DNA from: Polytrichum commune
Taxonomy: Eukaryota; Streptophyta; Polytrichopsida; Polytrichales; Polytrichaceae
Direction: 5' to 3'
DNA: 64,000 nucleotides
Assembly (NCBI GenBank): GCA_950295325.1
Contig: OX485804.1
Location: 16,184,001-16,248,000 of the forward strand
This document shows positions 11,155 through 22,400 of the stretch, piece by piece. Every line of letters begins with the position of its first letter. Position 1 is the first letter of the stretch. A program made the position numbers and the translations under genes. Under the pieces are notes generated by a model. That model was given only the letters and a program-made list of their open reading frames with translations. It did no database searches and had not been told where the DNA came from.

Positions 11155-12074
11155 TACCTTTAACTTAGTTACGCTCCACACTCACTTGTCACAGGAGGTG
11201 AAGAGTCGACTCGACTCAAGGCCCTTGCAAACATGGCGCCTCCTTATTGGCTCCCACCTGGGTTTCTAGTTATTGACCTTCTTGGTCTTCCACTTAATAA
11301 GTGTGCTCAAGGCCCCTCACAACATTGTTAGAGTAGACAGACCCATTTCCCATAACTTAAGCAATTTTGCATGAGTGTAGTGCATGTGTGATGTTGGAGT
11401 GATCTTTCATAGGTATATAAATTGGTATCATAATGTTTAACAAAAAGATCATAACTTATTTCCAAGTTTTGAAATTACTGTAAATTTCCAAAGGCAAGAT
11501 TCTCTCTCGACCCATAGTCACAGCACATGTTGATCTATTTCCAATAACTTGTAAACGAAAAATTGAGTATAATTAATGCCCTTTTAACTTACTTTTTCCA
11601 TCACGCCAAATGTGATGGTGACATGTGTGAAACTTCACGGCTTTTTCCCATCACGTTGGAAAATGACAGCTACATGTATGGAACTTCACAATTTTAGGGG
11701 ACTATATGTATTAAGATTTGGGGGGGGGGGGTATATGAAATGGGTTTATCTACTCTACATAAGATCACCCAAAAAAAATACATGATGGCCTCTTTCCAAA
11801 GAAAGAAGCTGCAATTAAAATACTCTTAAAATTTACAGTTGCTTCTCAAAAAGTTCACAATACATTGCTTGAGTGTTCTTCATAGATGGGGAATCCCATA
11901 ATTAAAGGAGAATTAAGCTCATGTGACACCTAATCCCACATATTCCAACCAAAGAGTTGTGTAATGTTATGTAAGACCCGAGTATGCTAATTAATTATTT
12001 TGCTTAAACAAACATTGTGGGCAAGCTAACATATTAAGGGAAGCAATATTTTGGGTAACTTGGAATTAGTCTTA
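11155..12074. other. Intergenic DNA upstream of PFD6
   Basis: The first 100-200 bp probably hold the PFD6 promoter. Beyond that I see AT-rich DNA with a short near-repeat (tcccatcacgttggaaaatgacagctacatg and its neighbour near 11600) and a G homopolymer near 11720. No gene is apparent. Confidence 0.35.
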
Positions 12075-12443
12075 GGCCCAGTTTATACGAGCTTCCGACA
12101 AAACGTGAACATTGACACCTTGGCCAATCTTTCAGGCCCCCAAAGTGCTTTCACATCATCAAGCCATTGTGTGTGCCATCCAATTCATCAGATATAGTTT
12201 CAAACCTCATGGCAACCCTAACTAAACAAGTAGGAGTGTCCCTCCACTAGACAAGTTGGGAGCCACCCCCCAAGCAAGACCCAAAACTTCTCCATCCTTG
12301 TCCGTTGAGTGGCTACATTGGTTGGTACATGTGGGTTGACGAAGTGGACAAACCCTAGATTTGAACAACGCAGTGGATAAAGATGTTATTCCAACCAATG
12401 ACCTTTAACAACTTTTTGTGCAAGTGCTCGTTTGAACCATGCC
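12075..12443. mobile_element. Harbinger-type MITE, family 2, copy 1
   Basis: The left end is GGCCCAGTTTATACGAG. The right end, reverse-complemented, is GGCATGGTTCAAACGAG. The element is flanked by TTA at 12072-12074 and 12444-12446. The interior matches, in inverted orientation, the element at 61194-61551, for example gataaagatgttatt, the chain of caaaccctagatttgaac, and the agttgggagccacccccc block. It is a non-coding MITE; PIF/Harbinger is inferred from the 3-bp TTA TSD. Confidence 0.75.
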
Positions 12444-13069
12444 TTAGTGTGTATGAAATTGATTCATTATCCTTGTTGAGGTTTTTGGTAACTCTTCAAC
12501 AGGTGAACAAGGTATCCTTCTTTGAGGGGGGAAGGGATGTGCATGTGTGCACAAATGTAGTTGTAAATATTCTTTCAAATCAAAGTCATCACACCAACAC
12601 TTTGAAGTTAGATATGATCCTTCTAAGCTCGGGTCCTTCTCCCCCATGCTAGAAAACAACTTAGCCTCCAAATTCCTTTCATAAAATTGTGGTGCAACCC
12701 ACCAACTATCTTCCTTCCCTTGCTTCAAGTAGGAACACATGTGGACTTTTGGGGATATAATGCATGAATTCTCAAATTAAATAAACTCCTCTTGTGAAAA
12801 AAAACCTTTCAAGAAGGGGGGGGGGGGATTGGCACTCAACATAGCCCCCGTACAAGTTTGGTGAAGCCTTTATATACAATAAAAGAATTTTTTTGGAGGG
12901 CAGTGGATGACATCATGTTTTCAAGCCCCCACAAAATGGGGCAAATATGTAACACCCACCAACCTAGCTTTCAAGTTGGCCAGATGAATGAAAAAAGAGT
13001 CATGTTCCCATCGATTGAATCCTAACTTTAACATCCATGTATTTTCTTTTCACACCTATGTACGGAAAG
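12444..13069. other. Intergenic DNA, no gene seen
   Basis: AT-rich sequence with a G homopolymer near 12820. Short open frames cross it on both strands without any recognisable motif. Confidence 0.35.
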
Positions 13070-13190
13070 GGGTGATACACTTTACTCCGACAAAATGAAA
13101 ACAAAATGAAGACAAAATGAAAACAAAAAAAAATTGTCATTACCTCATTTTGTGTTTTAGGGGCGAAGTGTATGACCCCTTTTTCATAGG
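13070..13190. repeat. Short hairpin element with about 35-bp arms
   Basis: The left arm, about 13075-13107, reads ggggtgatacactttactcc and continues to acaaaatga. The right arm, about 13145-13185, is its inverted copy, from tcattttgtg through ggggcgaagtgtatgacccc. The spacer is A-rich with repeats of acaaaatga. It looks like a tiny MITE or foldback; no TSD is evident. Confidence 0.6.
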
Positions 13191-14380
13191 AGATAGGGAA
13201 TGAGAAGGAATACATGAATTTTGCATCACTTCACAATCAAAGATGAATTTACACAATCATTTCATCATATAAGAAGTCATATACAAGTTATGTGAGGTGT
13301 AAGTTGGTTATTAATTGTTGTTTGTTGAACAAACAATAATTCATCCAATGCTTGTTGGGAATGAATCATCTAAATCAATGAGCTAGAAACTGCAATGTAT
13401 AATTGCACCCTTTCTTATTTTAGCACATTGGACACCCAACTTAGTTCCAATTTACTTGATATTTTACATCTCACATTTACACAGAATAGTGTATGCTAAT
13501 GCATACAATTTCAAGTGTCAACTCAAAGGGGATGTTGGTTTACCTCTTTGTTACCTTGTATAAAATAGAGGAAAAAGGAATCTCTTCATTTTGGGTTTGC
13601 TTTGAGCAAACCAAAATGAAGAAAACATTTCATTGGATCTCATTTTTTTCTCATAAAATGCATTGAAAGACCATTGGATCGACATGAGAATCTACAAGAA
13701 ACAATGGCTACAATATTACCCTCTAACTCCTTTGATGGCTTTTCGTCCGTAAGCAATATTGCAAAATCTAGCCGATCGTTTCCACTAGCATTGTGGCCCA
13801 TTGCGTTGCAACTTGGATATATCAATTATATGATATGTAAAAGTATGTAGGTAAAGCCATCCTCATCAACTTGCCTCAATCATGTGAAGCACTCACATTA
13901 ATATAATATAGTAATTCAAAATATATTATGAAATCAACTATGAGATAGGTAACCAAGTTTGAATGGCACACATCATGTGTCAATTACATTGGTGCAGACC
14001 CTAAATGTCTTAATTATCAAGTTAGTTATCCAAGATGACTGTTGAACACCTTTTCCAAACGACCTCAACCTCAGCACCGACGGTTCGTGATCGTTCGCGA
14101 GCTTGCCCGGCCTCATCAGCTTGCCTCAATTACCCCCACCAATATGATAAACATATTTCAAAACTAGCGGCTAAGGCATTCTTGACATAATGGCTGACAA
14201 CGAGTGACAATCGGTGAGAGCATTCAAAGCTAGTAATGGTCTCGTCGATCAGTTGAAATGTTAGCATAATTTGGCAAAATTCCGTGATTTGAGAACATCC
14301 GCACAGTCATGCACACCATAATGAGGCCTACATATGTAACAAGAAATCGAAAGATGACATATCCACAAATTTTTGGTATT
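13191..14380. other. Intergenic DNA, no gene seen
   Basis: AT-rich sequence containing a short palindrome near 13318-13342 (ttgttgaacaaacaa). No open frame or family signature was recognised. The right end leads into the partial PLAC8 copies. Confidence 0.35.
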
Positions 14381-14399
14381 TATTTGAAGGGTTCATAGA

Positions 14400-15155
14400 A
14401 GAGGAAGATGATGGCATCCCAAACGTGCACTAGGATGCTTTGAAACAGTCTAAAGTATTGAAGATGACGCCAACATCCCCGGCCGGTTGGCGTGAATGAG
14501 AGATGCTTCACCCCTTGGGCATACCCTGTTGTGGAAGTAGAAACATTTACACGTTAAAATATATTATGTTCTTCTCGAGGAACATGGCGAATGTTGAAGC
14601 ACGGACAGCATTTTGCAACGAAAGGGCAACACCAATGCTTGAAACGATTTGAAGCAGTGAAGTTGAGAGAGAGATGATGCCACGGCCAAACTTCTGGTCA
14701 ATGATACCTCACCCTTTGTCCAACATAGACTGGGCTCCTATGTAAATCCAACACATATTGCGATCGAGTGGATTTAATGTCATATTCTTTTGTTAACTCT
14801 GCGACATTTTAAAGCTTCCACTGAGAGAGTGTCATATTTGTGGCATTATTGTGCATAATAGGGTGACATCAACGTAGTCGAAACGCACAGTAATCACGAA
14901 TGCTGCAGGAAACAAACACATTAAACATCAAATTATGGCGTTCTTCTCAAGGAACGTGGCAAAGGTTGAAGCACGGGCAGCATTTCGCAACGAATGGGCA
15001 ACACCAATGCTTTGGAACAGTTTAAAGCATTGAAGTTAAACAACAGGGGAGAGAGGGAGGGAGAGAGAGAGATGATGATGATGATGCCAAGGCCAACCTC
15101 CTGGTTGATGTGAATTTTGTCGGGCATATGTAAACCTGACACATAGGGGTTTAAT
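14400..15155 (+). repeat. Tandem partial copies of the PLAC8 promoter and 5' coding end
   Basis: The first 75 or so bases of the PLAC8 coding region recur upstream with ATGs at 14566 and 14935, against the gene's own ATG at 15342 (spacings 369 and 407 bp). The copies begin MFFSRNMANVEAR and MAFFSRNVAKVEAR against MAFFSRNAAKVEAR in the gene. They lose similarity after the codons for ATP. The spacer DNA is also shared: gctgcaggaa, aacatcaaatt, and ctctgcgacatt followed by gagagagtgt. A still more decayed copy of the post-coding part begins near 14430. Each repeat unit therefore contains promoter plus about 25 codons. None of the partial copies can encode the domain. Confidence 0.85.
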
Positions 15156-15341
15156 TTACACTACCCATGATCTAGTGGATTTTATTGACAACTCCGCGAC
15201 ATTCAGCTTCTGCTGCGAGAGAGTGTGTCGTATTTGTGACATTATTGTGGGTAGCAAGGCACGACACTTAACGCAGTCAAACCGCATTAGTGTTGTGGAT
15301 TTCTGCAGGAACCGAACAACGCGTGAACCAAACATCAAATT

Positions 15342-15935
15342 ATGGCCTTCTTCTCAAGGAACGCGGCGAAGGTGGAAGCACGGGCATCATTCCGCAACGC
15401 ATGGGCGACACCACTCTCATGCACATTTTGTGCGGCCCCGGCCTACTTCCTCTTCACCGTGTGTTGCCCGCAATGCGCGGCCTACCAACAACGCTCCCGC
15501 ATCCTCTTTGGCAACTTGAGCCAATACATGTGTTGTGGGGGGACCATGGCCTGTAGCGGCCAGTGTGGGGAGTCCCACTGCCCCGCATTCTGCTTAGCGT
15601 TGGAGGTCATGTGTTGCTTCAGCCTTGCGGTCGTCACCAACCGGATCATGTTGCAGGACTCCTTGCAGATCCACAACTCCCCTTGCGACAATTGCATCCT
15701 CGGGTTCCTGGCCTACATCTCGTACCTGAATTGCGTGTGCCAGATCCTCGTGTGCCTGACGGATATCGAGGAGTTGAAGGAGGCCGAGTTTATCGTGGAA
15801 TCCGTGGCGCATGTTGCGTATTGTGTGATCTGCTCGTGCGTCCAGACGCAGCAGTATGTAGAGTTGAATCGGCGCGATGGTGGGGGTTCAGGCACTCAGA
15901 CAAGGGCACCGCGTGCGCAGAAGATGACCCGGTAA
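15342..15935 (+). CDS. PLAC8-family cysteine-rich membrane protein
   Basis: Single-exon gene of 197 codons. It is rich in cysteine pairs with the order SCTFCAAPAYF, CCPQCAAYQQR, YMCCGGTMACSGQCGES, FCLALEVMCCFSLAVV, CDNCILGF and VCICSCVQTQ-like (seen as YCVICSCVQTQQYVELNRRD). This is the layout of the plant PLAC8 proteins related to Arabidopsis At5g05350/At4g23470. Two hydrophobic segments, around residues 90-105 and 120-140, suggest membrane association. Relatives of the broader family act in cell-number control and metal tolerance, but no function can be assigned to this one. The C-terminus after NRRDGGG is short and lacks the Pro/Tyr-rich tail of some relatives. Single-exon structure suggests a retrocopy or intron loss. 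The flanks carry multiple partial copies of both gene ends. Confidence 0.85.
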   Translation: MAFFSRNAAKVEARASFRNAWATPLSCTFCAAPAYFLFTVCCPQCAAYQQRSRILFGNLSQYMCCGGTMACSGQCGESHCPAFCLALEVMCCFSLAVVTNRIMLQDSLQIHNSPCDNCILGFLAYISYLNCVCQILVCLTDIEELKEAEFIVESVAHVAYCVICSCVQTQQYVELNRRDGGGSGTQTRAPRAQKMTR

Positions 15936-16417
15936 GAGAAATACCATAGCCCGTGGAAATAAGGTGATTCGTTCGCATTGAAGATCTGGTCCGACAATCA
16001 TGAGATAATTTCCCAAGATAGACGAGAAGGATTCATGAAGAATGCAAGCTGTTTCATATTTTTCTGCCCTATACAAAAAATCCTACAATTTTTCAAAGTG
16101 GAAAGTTGTCCAACCCCCTACTCGTTCACTAGATTCTCCCTACTCCGAACACGGTAATCCACATTTCCATACAAAACATCGCCTAAATCGGTTACCTCAT
16201 GAGTACATTAACACTTGACTCCCATTGGCTACACAAGTGTACACGCACTGAAGTTGCCGTCGAGCCATGGTCCGTTTTAGAAATGGCACTTCACCATTAT
16301 GACGACGGTCTAGTGCACGGCTAGAGGGTGGTTAACGGGTTATGAGATTTCTACCTTAGTAGTGATTTCATGGCCACAATAGCAATGCCCGCAAACATGT
16401 TAGTGTGGCCCCAAATA
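15936..16417. other. 3' flank of the PLAC8 gene and first 3' repeat unit
   Basis: After the stop the sequence is mostly unremarkable. From about 16335 it contains the first unit of the downstream array: the run tagtagtgatttcatggcc, then ggccccaaa, ending at the TA where the pogo-type MITE is inserted. The part after the insertion resumes at 16900. Confidence 0.5.
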
Positions 16418-16899
16418 CAGCCTAAACTCCGTAATATCAACCCCCATAATGTCACACACTCTTTGATATCCTAAAACCCTAGGGAACGGGTGTTCGTAGT
16501 TCGAATCTCACTCCTTATTAGTATCACACGAAATTTGTCATTGATGCAAACCACCCAATAAGTCAACCCACACCCTCACATTGCACCATGGTGGTGGCAA
16601 TAATGTTGAATGTTGAATGTTGAATGTTGAATGTTGAATGTTGGTGGCATAATGTTGCCACTTGTTGAATGTTGGTGCATGCGTCCGCCACATCGCTTGG
16701 AAAGTCCAAGTGGAGTGGACCACACTAGCGTAGGTGACAGGAGAATGAATTCAAATTGTCCTCACATCTCCTTTGTGTTATTCCATAGTGTCACATCCTA
16801 CACTAATTCTATAGTATCACGCATTGTTAACACTACAAAACTCCGTAATATCACGTGCACTTTGGTTGCCACAAGTGTGATACTACGGAGTTTAGGTTG
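16418..16899. mobile_element. Pogo-type MITE, copy 2
   Basis: The ends are CAGCCTAAACTCCGTAATAT and, reverse-complemented, CAACCTAAACTCCGTAGTAT, each followed by CAC. Both sides are flanked by TA (16416-16417 and 16900-16901). The TA TSD and the CA...TATCAC terminus resemble the pogo/Tigger element at 37447-38818, whose termini are CAGTCTAACCTTGATAATGT then CAC. It is non-coding. It contains a seven-base minisatellite (tgaatgt, about seven copies near 16605-16645) and a chance box-B-like gttcgaatc. It interrupts a unit of the PLAC8 3' repeat array. Confidence 0.8.
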
Positions 16900-18120
16900 T
16901 ACATGTGGAACCAAACAAGACTGGAGCCAAGTTTTGTATGTGACATTCATTGTGGGAGTTGGATTTTGTAAAGAAAAATAACCAAAATTATGATCACAAC
17001 TCACACATTGATTGTGGTTGTGGGCATACCGTCTACTATTACATGTGGTCTGCAATTGGGTATGTTTGTGCATGCATACTCAATAGTGTGTGGAGTTATA
17101 TAAGCAAGATGATGGAGCCCCCAAATAGAGGTGAAATGGAAGAATATGGGAGCCAAGTTTTGTAAATGATATTCATTGTGGGAGCTAGATTATTCAAAGA
17201 AAATAATTAAATTATGATCACAATCAGAAATTGTGGCTAGACAATCTAGCCACAATTTGAAACATTAGCTTTGGTCACATGTTTCAAACTATTGCTCATG
17301 CGTGTCAAACTCAATAGTGTGTGGGAGTTACATAAGGGGGATGGTGGTTCCGACACCCAGACAAGGGCAACTCGAGGGCATAAGATGACCCAAGAGTAGT
17401 GATTTTGTAGCCCTAATATAGGGCCCGCTAGATCAATGGTCCCAAACATTTTGTTGTTGCCCCAAATGGAGGTGAAATGGTAGAATATGGGAGCCAAGTT
17501 TTGCACATGACATTATTGTGGGAGCATAATTTTTTGACAAAATTATGATCACAATCACAAAATTGTGGTCAAATTGTCTACTATTACATGTAGTGTATTG
17601 TTTTGTGTATGGTATGCCTGAGCGTGCATACTTAATAGTATGTGGAGTTATATGAGTTGAATGGGGTTTCAGACAACTGCATGCATAATGACACTGTGAG
17701 CATAGAAGATGACTTGGTAGAAGTAATTTTGGGGCCACAATGTAGGGCTAGAGCAATGGCCACAAACATTTTGACTAGCCCCAAATAGAGGTGAAATGGT
17801 AGAATTTGATTATTTGACAGTCATTGTGGGAGGCAAATTTTGTAAAATTAAAATAAAATTAAATAAATTAAATAAATAAACAACAACAACAACAACAACA
17901 TATGGCCTATTGTTTGGTTTGCTCATGTGCAAATACATCAGTATGTGTAGTCAAGTAGGTATGATTGTGTTTCGGGCACCCAGACAAGGGCACATGTGTG
18001 TAGATAATAGTCTGATAGTAGTGAAAGTTGCGGCCCTACTATAGGGTCAGAGTGGCCACAAACATTTGGACATGACCCCAACTAGAGGTGACATGGAAGA
18101 CTATGGGACTTGACATTCAT
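16900..18120 (+). repeat. Tandem array derived from the PLAC8 3' end
   Basis: Units of about 295-345 bp share, in order, ggaggtgaaatggtagaat, gggagccaagttttg, gacattcattgtgggag, aattatgatcacaatc, ctattacatgta, actcaatagtgtgtggag, and a segment matching the last codons and stop region of PLAC8. That segment is ggcactcagacaagggcacc in the gene, near 17355 as gacacccagacaagggcaac, near 17675 in decayed form, and near 17965 as gggcacccagacaagggcac. The landmark ccccaaa-taGAGGTGA recurs near 17110, 17455, 17780 and 18075. None of these copies contains the PLAC8 domain. A (CAA)n tract sits at 17880-17900. Confidence 0.75.
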
Positions 18121-19448
18121 CATGGAATCAGTACCTGCTTGCAAGCTATCCAACTCTATGCAAGCTGCAAGGTAGAGGCAAGCTAGTGAATCATAAGTTG
18201 TTGTTTTGTTGAAGGTCTCTGAAGAAAGTAACAAGTTTATGTCAAGTGAGGTGCATATTTTTAGTTCGGTGCCCTCCAATTTGAAATGCATGAGGAAAGC
18301 ATGCAAGCAGTGAATGCAAGAAACATGATGCAAGTTAGGCAGTTGAGTGGGTGATACCATTCTAATCATGAAGGTACCATGAAAGAATCACAGCAGATGC
18401 CAGACCAATAATTCTTCTGATTTACCAGGAGTAGGTACTAGCAGGTCAGAACTTATGATGGTTGTACAGTACAGACCACAATCTCCATGTTCTAAGTGCA
18501 TTTGACAATGCAACTGGTGTGTGAAGTTCCAATGCAAAAACCACACATAACTGAGTAAAAACTCTGACGGAAGACAAGTTTTTCAGCACAGCATTCCATA
18601 TCACCTCTTAGCCCTGTCCATTGCATAAGACTAGATGAAGAATGTGGGAAAATTGCATGAAGTAGATCAGAAGAAATCCATGAAACAAGCGTGGAAGATC
18701 AGAGCCTGGAAATTTATTGCTTCATTTCTGAAATTGTCTTGTTTTAAGTGAGGTGGAAGTGAGGAAACAAACATGAATAAGGATAGAAAACTTAGTAAGC
18801 TTCCTGTAACTGCCATGTAACATGTTTGCGAACGATAAAAGTCAAGCGTTATTTGATGTACGTATTGATTTGAATTTTGGAATCCTAAAATAAAACTCAG
18901 AAAGAAGCTTACAGGTAGATAAACCTAACATGGTTTACTCGAAACCTGACACCTAGGATGAAGAATGTGGGGACATCACACAAATAGATGCAATAAAACA
19001 GGTTCAATTTTGCAATGACATAGTCCACAAAAAGAGGTGAGGAAGTAGTCAACTGTACACTGTAGTGCAGTCTACTTCTGCTCACTTGTAGATGGAGCCA
19101 TCAATGGCTATGTACAGGATTAACAACAACCTACAACTATAAGGTATCATTTTCCATGAATGGTCATGGAACCAACCTGGGGGCAATGCTTCTCAACTAA
19201 CCGACAACCTAGTGACATATACATGCTCCTCACAGCTGGTAAAGACATGGCCCTCCAAAAACTGCCAAGTATGCCTTTGGGATATGATACATGTGGCAAA
19301 TTGATGAATGAGTGAGGGCCTCCTTACTGACTGCAGAATGGGAAATCGTACTAGAATATCATCTTTCCCACATTTGAAGTATCTTCCAAACCTAGAGAGC
19401 TGCTGAATGTGGTCACTTGTGAGGAAGTTGAATATGACATGTTGCTCC
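18121..19448. other. 3' flank of the GRF zinc-finger gene
   Basis: No gene is seen. Part of this stretch is expected to be the 3' untranslated region of the minus-strand gene ending at 19449. An AATAAA on the minus strand near 18711-18716 is a possible distal polyadenylation signal, but I could not rank the candidates. Confidence 0.35.
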
Positions 19449-22400
19449 TCATAAAAGCCTTTGCAGCTCCACCTGTCTGTAGCGTTCCTTCCGTGCTTCT
19501 CTCTTCTCTTTAGCAGTAACTCGTGGAGTGTCTAACCACCTGCCACATCAAGAGTGGAGTTCATAGCATGTTGATCCAAGTAGAGCTCAAACAAAGAACG
19601 TAGATACTATATAGGTAAAAGCATTTCTGGTTGACACTTAAGCAGGTTTCGACTGTAGAAGATGGCAATTGATACCCCCAAGCTACAACTCCACAGTTTG
19701 TGACTATGCAGAAGTATGTTGACTCTCATAGTCAACACAAGTGTAACCCATACTTGGTATAATTTCCAAGGCTTGAAGCACAAGGCACTAGTTAAAAGTT
19801 CAAGATACGCAGCACCAAAGCTAAGCCAATTACTCTATGATTCAGACATAGAGTACTGTAACCAGTAAGTTGCGGTGCAAATCAAACTGATCAAATTCAT
19901 TACAATATTATTCAATACAAGAAAGTTGAACCAAAACGCATTTCCTCTTGTTTGTCAATGATACAGCAAAGAAGTTTCTAGAGACGATTGGAGGTCGACA
20001 ACCCAATAAATGGGGCAGATATCAACCTGAAATATTTGCAACTCTCCCCAATCCCATCAGACTGTCTTTGTTTCTTGGTGAACGGCACCTTGTAATTGCT
20101 GCAACTCCAATACCGAAGTCCCTGATTAGGGTCACCAATTCGGATCACAGTTTTCAAAATTGCTTGCCGTGGGACAGTCTTGCATGCACAAAGAGGAGCT
20201 ACAATATCTGTTTCTGTAACCCCTGCAAAGAAGAGATGCACACAAAAGCAAGAACCAGCTTGAGTGACAATCTCATCACACAGCATTGTAATATACAGCC
20301 TATCAACCTTGATAAGACAAAAAAATTTAGACACTGATCCAGTAAGCAAAGCTGAACATTCTCCAGCTCTAATTCTCACAACAGCTTTTTAACTACTATG
20401 CTGATATTTGACAGGGGTAACAATCATTTGGCAGGTGTAGGTGGACAATGCAACAAACACATCAGATGCATCCATATATAGTTATCCAAATTACCAAGAA
20501 TTTGTGGATAATCGACTTCAAACTCAGTATCCAGAAAGTTGAAGATAGAAAATCACAAAATGAAAACTGACCTACAGGAGCATTGGTGATGTCACCTCCC
20601 TCTCCAGGCCTGTTACTTTCATCTGTTTCACCAGAAACTCCTCCATGCTTCCCATCTTCTCTCTCAGTATTACTGGCTGACCTTTCAAGCTGGACATCCC
20701 TGTCCTCAGTATGTGGTGGTGTCAATATGGATCCCTCCATTATCTCATTGCCAACAGCATCTGTATTGGGCTCCTTGACACCCTTTTCCGCAGTCACCCC
20801 CTAGAAAAGTCATTGCAAGCACAGAACTATAAAAATCACAAGGCAACTAATATGTGCATTAGAAGTACAATGACCTTCATACAGTAAGTTCCCATTAGCA
20901 AACAACTCTGATAATTCAATAGCACCAACATTGCAAACAGAGTCTAAAACTCTTTACTACTTCCATTAGAAGTTGGACAATCTCCAGTAATCCAGAAATA
21001 ATATTGTTCAGAAGGCACCTAATCACAATCATGTATGATTCAACAAGATCACTACTGCCAATTTTCCAGAATAAGCATTACCCTGGCAGACCAGAACAGA
21101 GGAGCACACTTTTCAGATCACTTTTGAATCGCATGGCCTCAAAATCATTGTGTCTCACCTCATCCATATGTACAGCTTCAGTGACGCCTTCAGCTGCATC
21201 TAACTTGTCTCCACTTACTGCATGCGAAGCTTCCTCCCGGAGAACACCTTCATTAAAACTTTCAGGCACATTCTCTCCACTTTCAAACCCTACCTGAACA
21301 ATAGCTTGTTTCTTGAGGACAGTCTTCTTGCTGTCCTTCCTCGGCCTTCCCCTTTTACGCTTTTGCACTATTTCTACTCCTCCATCATCTACTTGCTCAC
21401 TAGCACCTGCAACCATTAATTGCACATCTGCAGGAGGTATAGCCTTGTCAACAACAGCTTTGCTCCCAGAAGATTTCCTGATAACTTGACTTGGGGTCGG
21501 TTGACCGTTCAGCTGCTGGGATGACCAAGCAGATTTCCCCCGTTTAAGATAATGAGCCCCTGTAGTCACAGTTCTTTTTCCCAACCAGGGCACTGCTTCT
21601 CCAGAACCAGCTGGATTGGGAGAACCAAGGACAGCTTGTCCATTGTTCACACCTTCAGTGGGTTCTTTTGCGTATGAATCTGTGCTTCCCCTGTTGTTGG
21701 CACCGTGACCTTTTTCTCTATCCTCTGTTACAATAGAAGATTCATCAACTTCACCTCTTGCAAACCTTGGACGGGCCTCATGTGCACCTCGCACCATACT
21801 AGCAGATTGTAAAAGCCGTGATCCAACTTGCATTGTACCAGAATCTGAACTTTTTCTAGGAGCAATTGGAAGTAGATGTATCCGACCAGTTGATTTTTCA
21901 TTCCTCCAATCTAAGGGCACATCAACCCATTGTGCTTCAGGTTGAGCCCTGAAGCCACCTCTGTTTTCTCCAAACCTACCACCCTTATGAGAGGTAATCA
22001 CTGATCGTGATCTTTTGCTCGTTACAGCTGGAGCTCCAATAGAACCAACCGACCTTGTCTTTCTGCCAGATGCTAGCCTCCACACCGAATCAACAAAACC
22101 TGCATTCTCACTAGCAGCTGGTGCTCTAGTAGAATCCAGTATTTGAGGGGTATCAGCGGCGGTTTCCTGACCAGAGGCCGGGCTTAAAACACCCCTTTGA
22201 ACCACTAAATCACTGGTACTCGCTTGGCCCACTGTTTCATTTGGGGAGGGTTCACCTGCCACATTGTTGCCACTTATTGCAGGTTCTTCTGCCATAGCTT
22301 GAGCCAATTTCACAGTTTCTTCAGCATTGCCCTTCTGAAATGCTGCTGCCACATGCATCTCTTGAGTTGGTGCCAGCTTGCTCTTGTTAATGTCCCCCAA

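Noticed and set aside
15563-15949. Second plus-strand frame of 128 codons inside the PLAC8 gene
   Set aside because: Shadow frame; the PLAC8 cysteine pattern is wholly in the frame starting at 15342.
16490-16515. Box-B-like gttcgaatc suggesting a tRNA gene or SINE
   Set aside because: No box A, no cloverleaf, and the sequence is inside a TA-flanked element with inverted ends.
19978-20379. Minus-strand frame continuing past CKYFR to a stop at 19978
   Set aside because: The read-through tail lacks the conserved Trp. Splicing at 20027 to 19539 restores CKYFRWLDTPR in phase, matching the junction of the first finger.
21078-21158. Extension of GRF exon 7 to the stop at 21078
   Set aside because: A strong GAG|GTGAGA donor at 21159/21158 in phase 0 joins cleanly to the phase-0 acceptor at 20800; the extension has no such partner.
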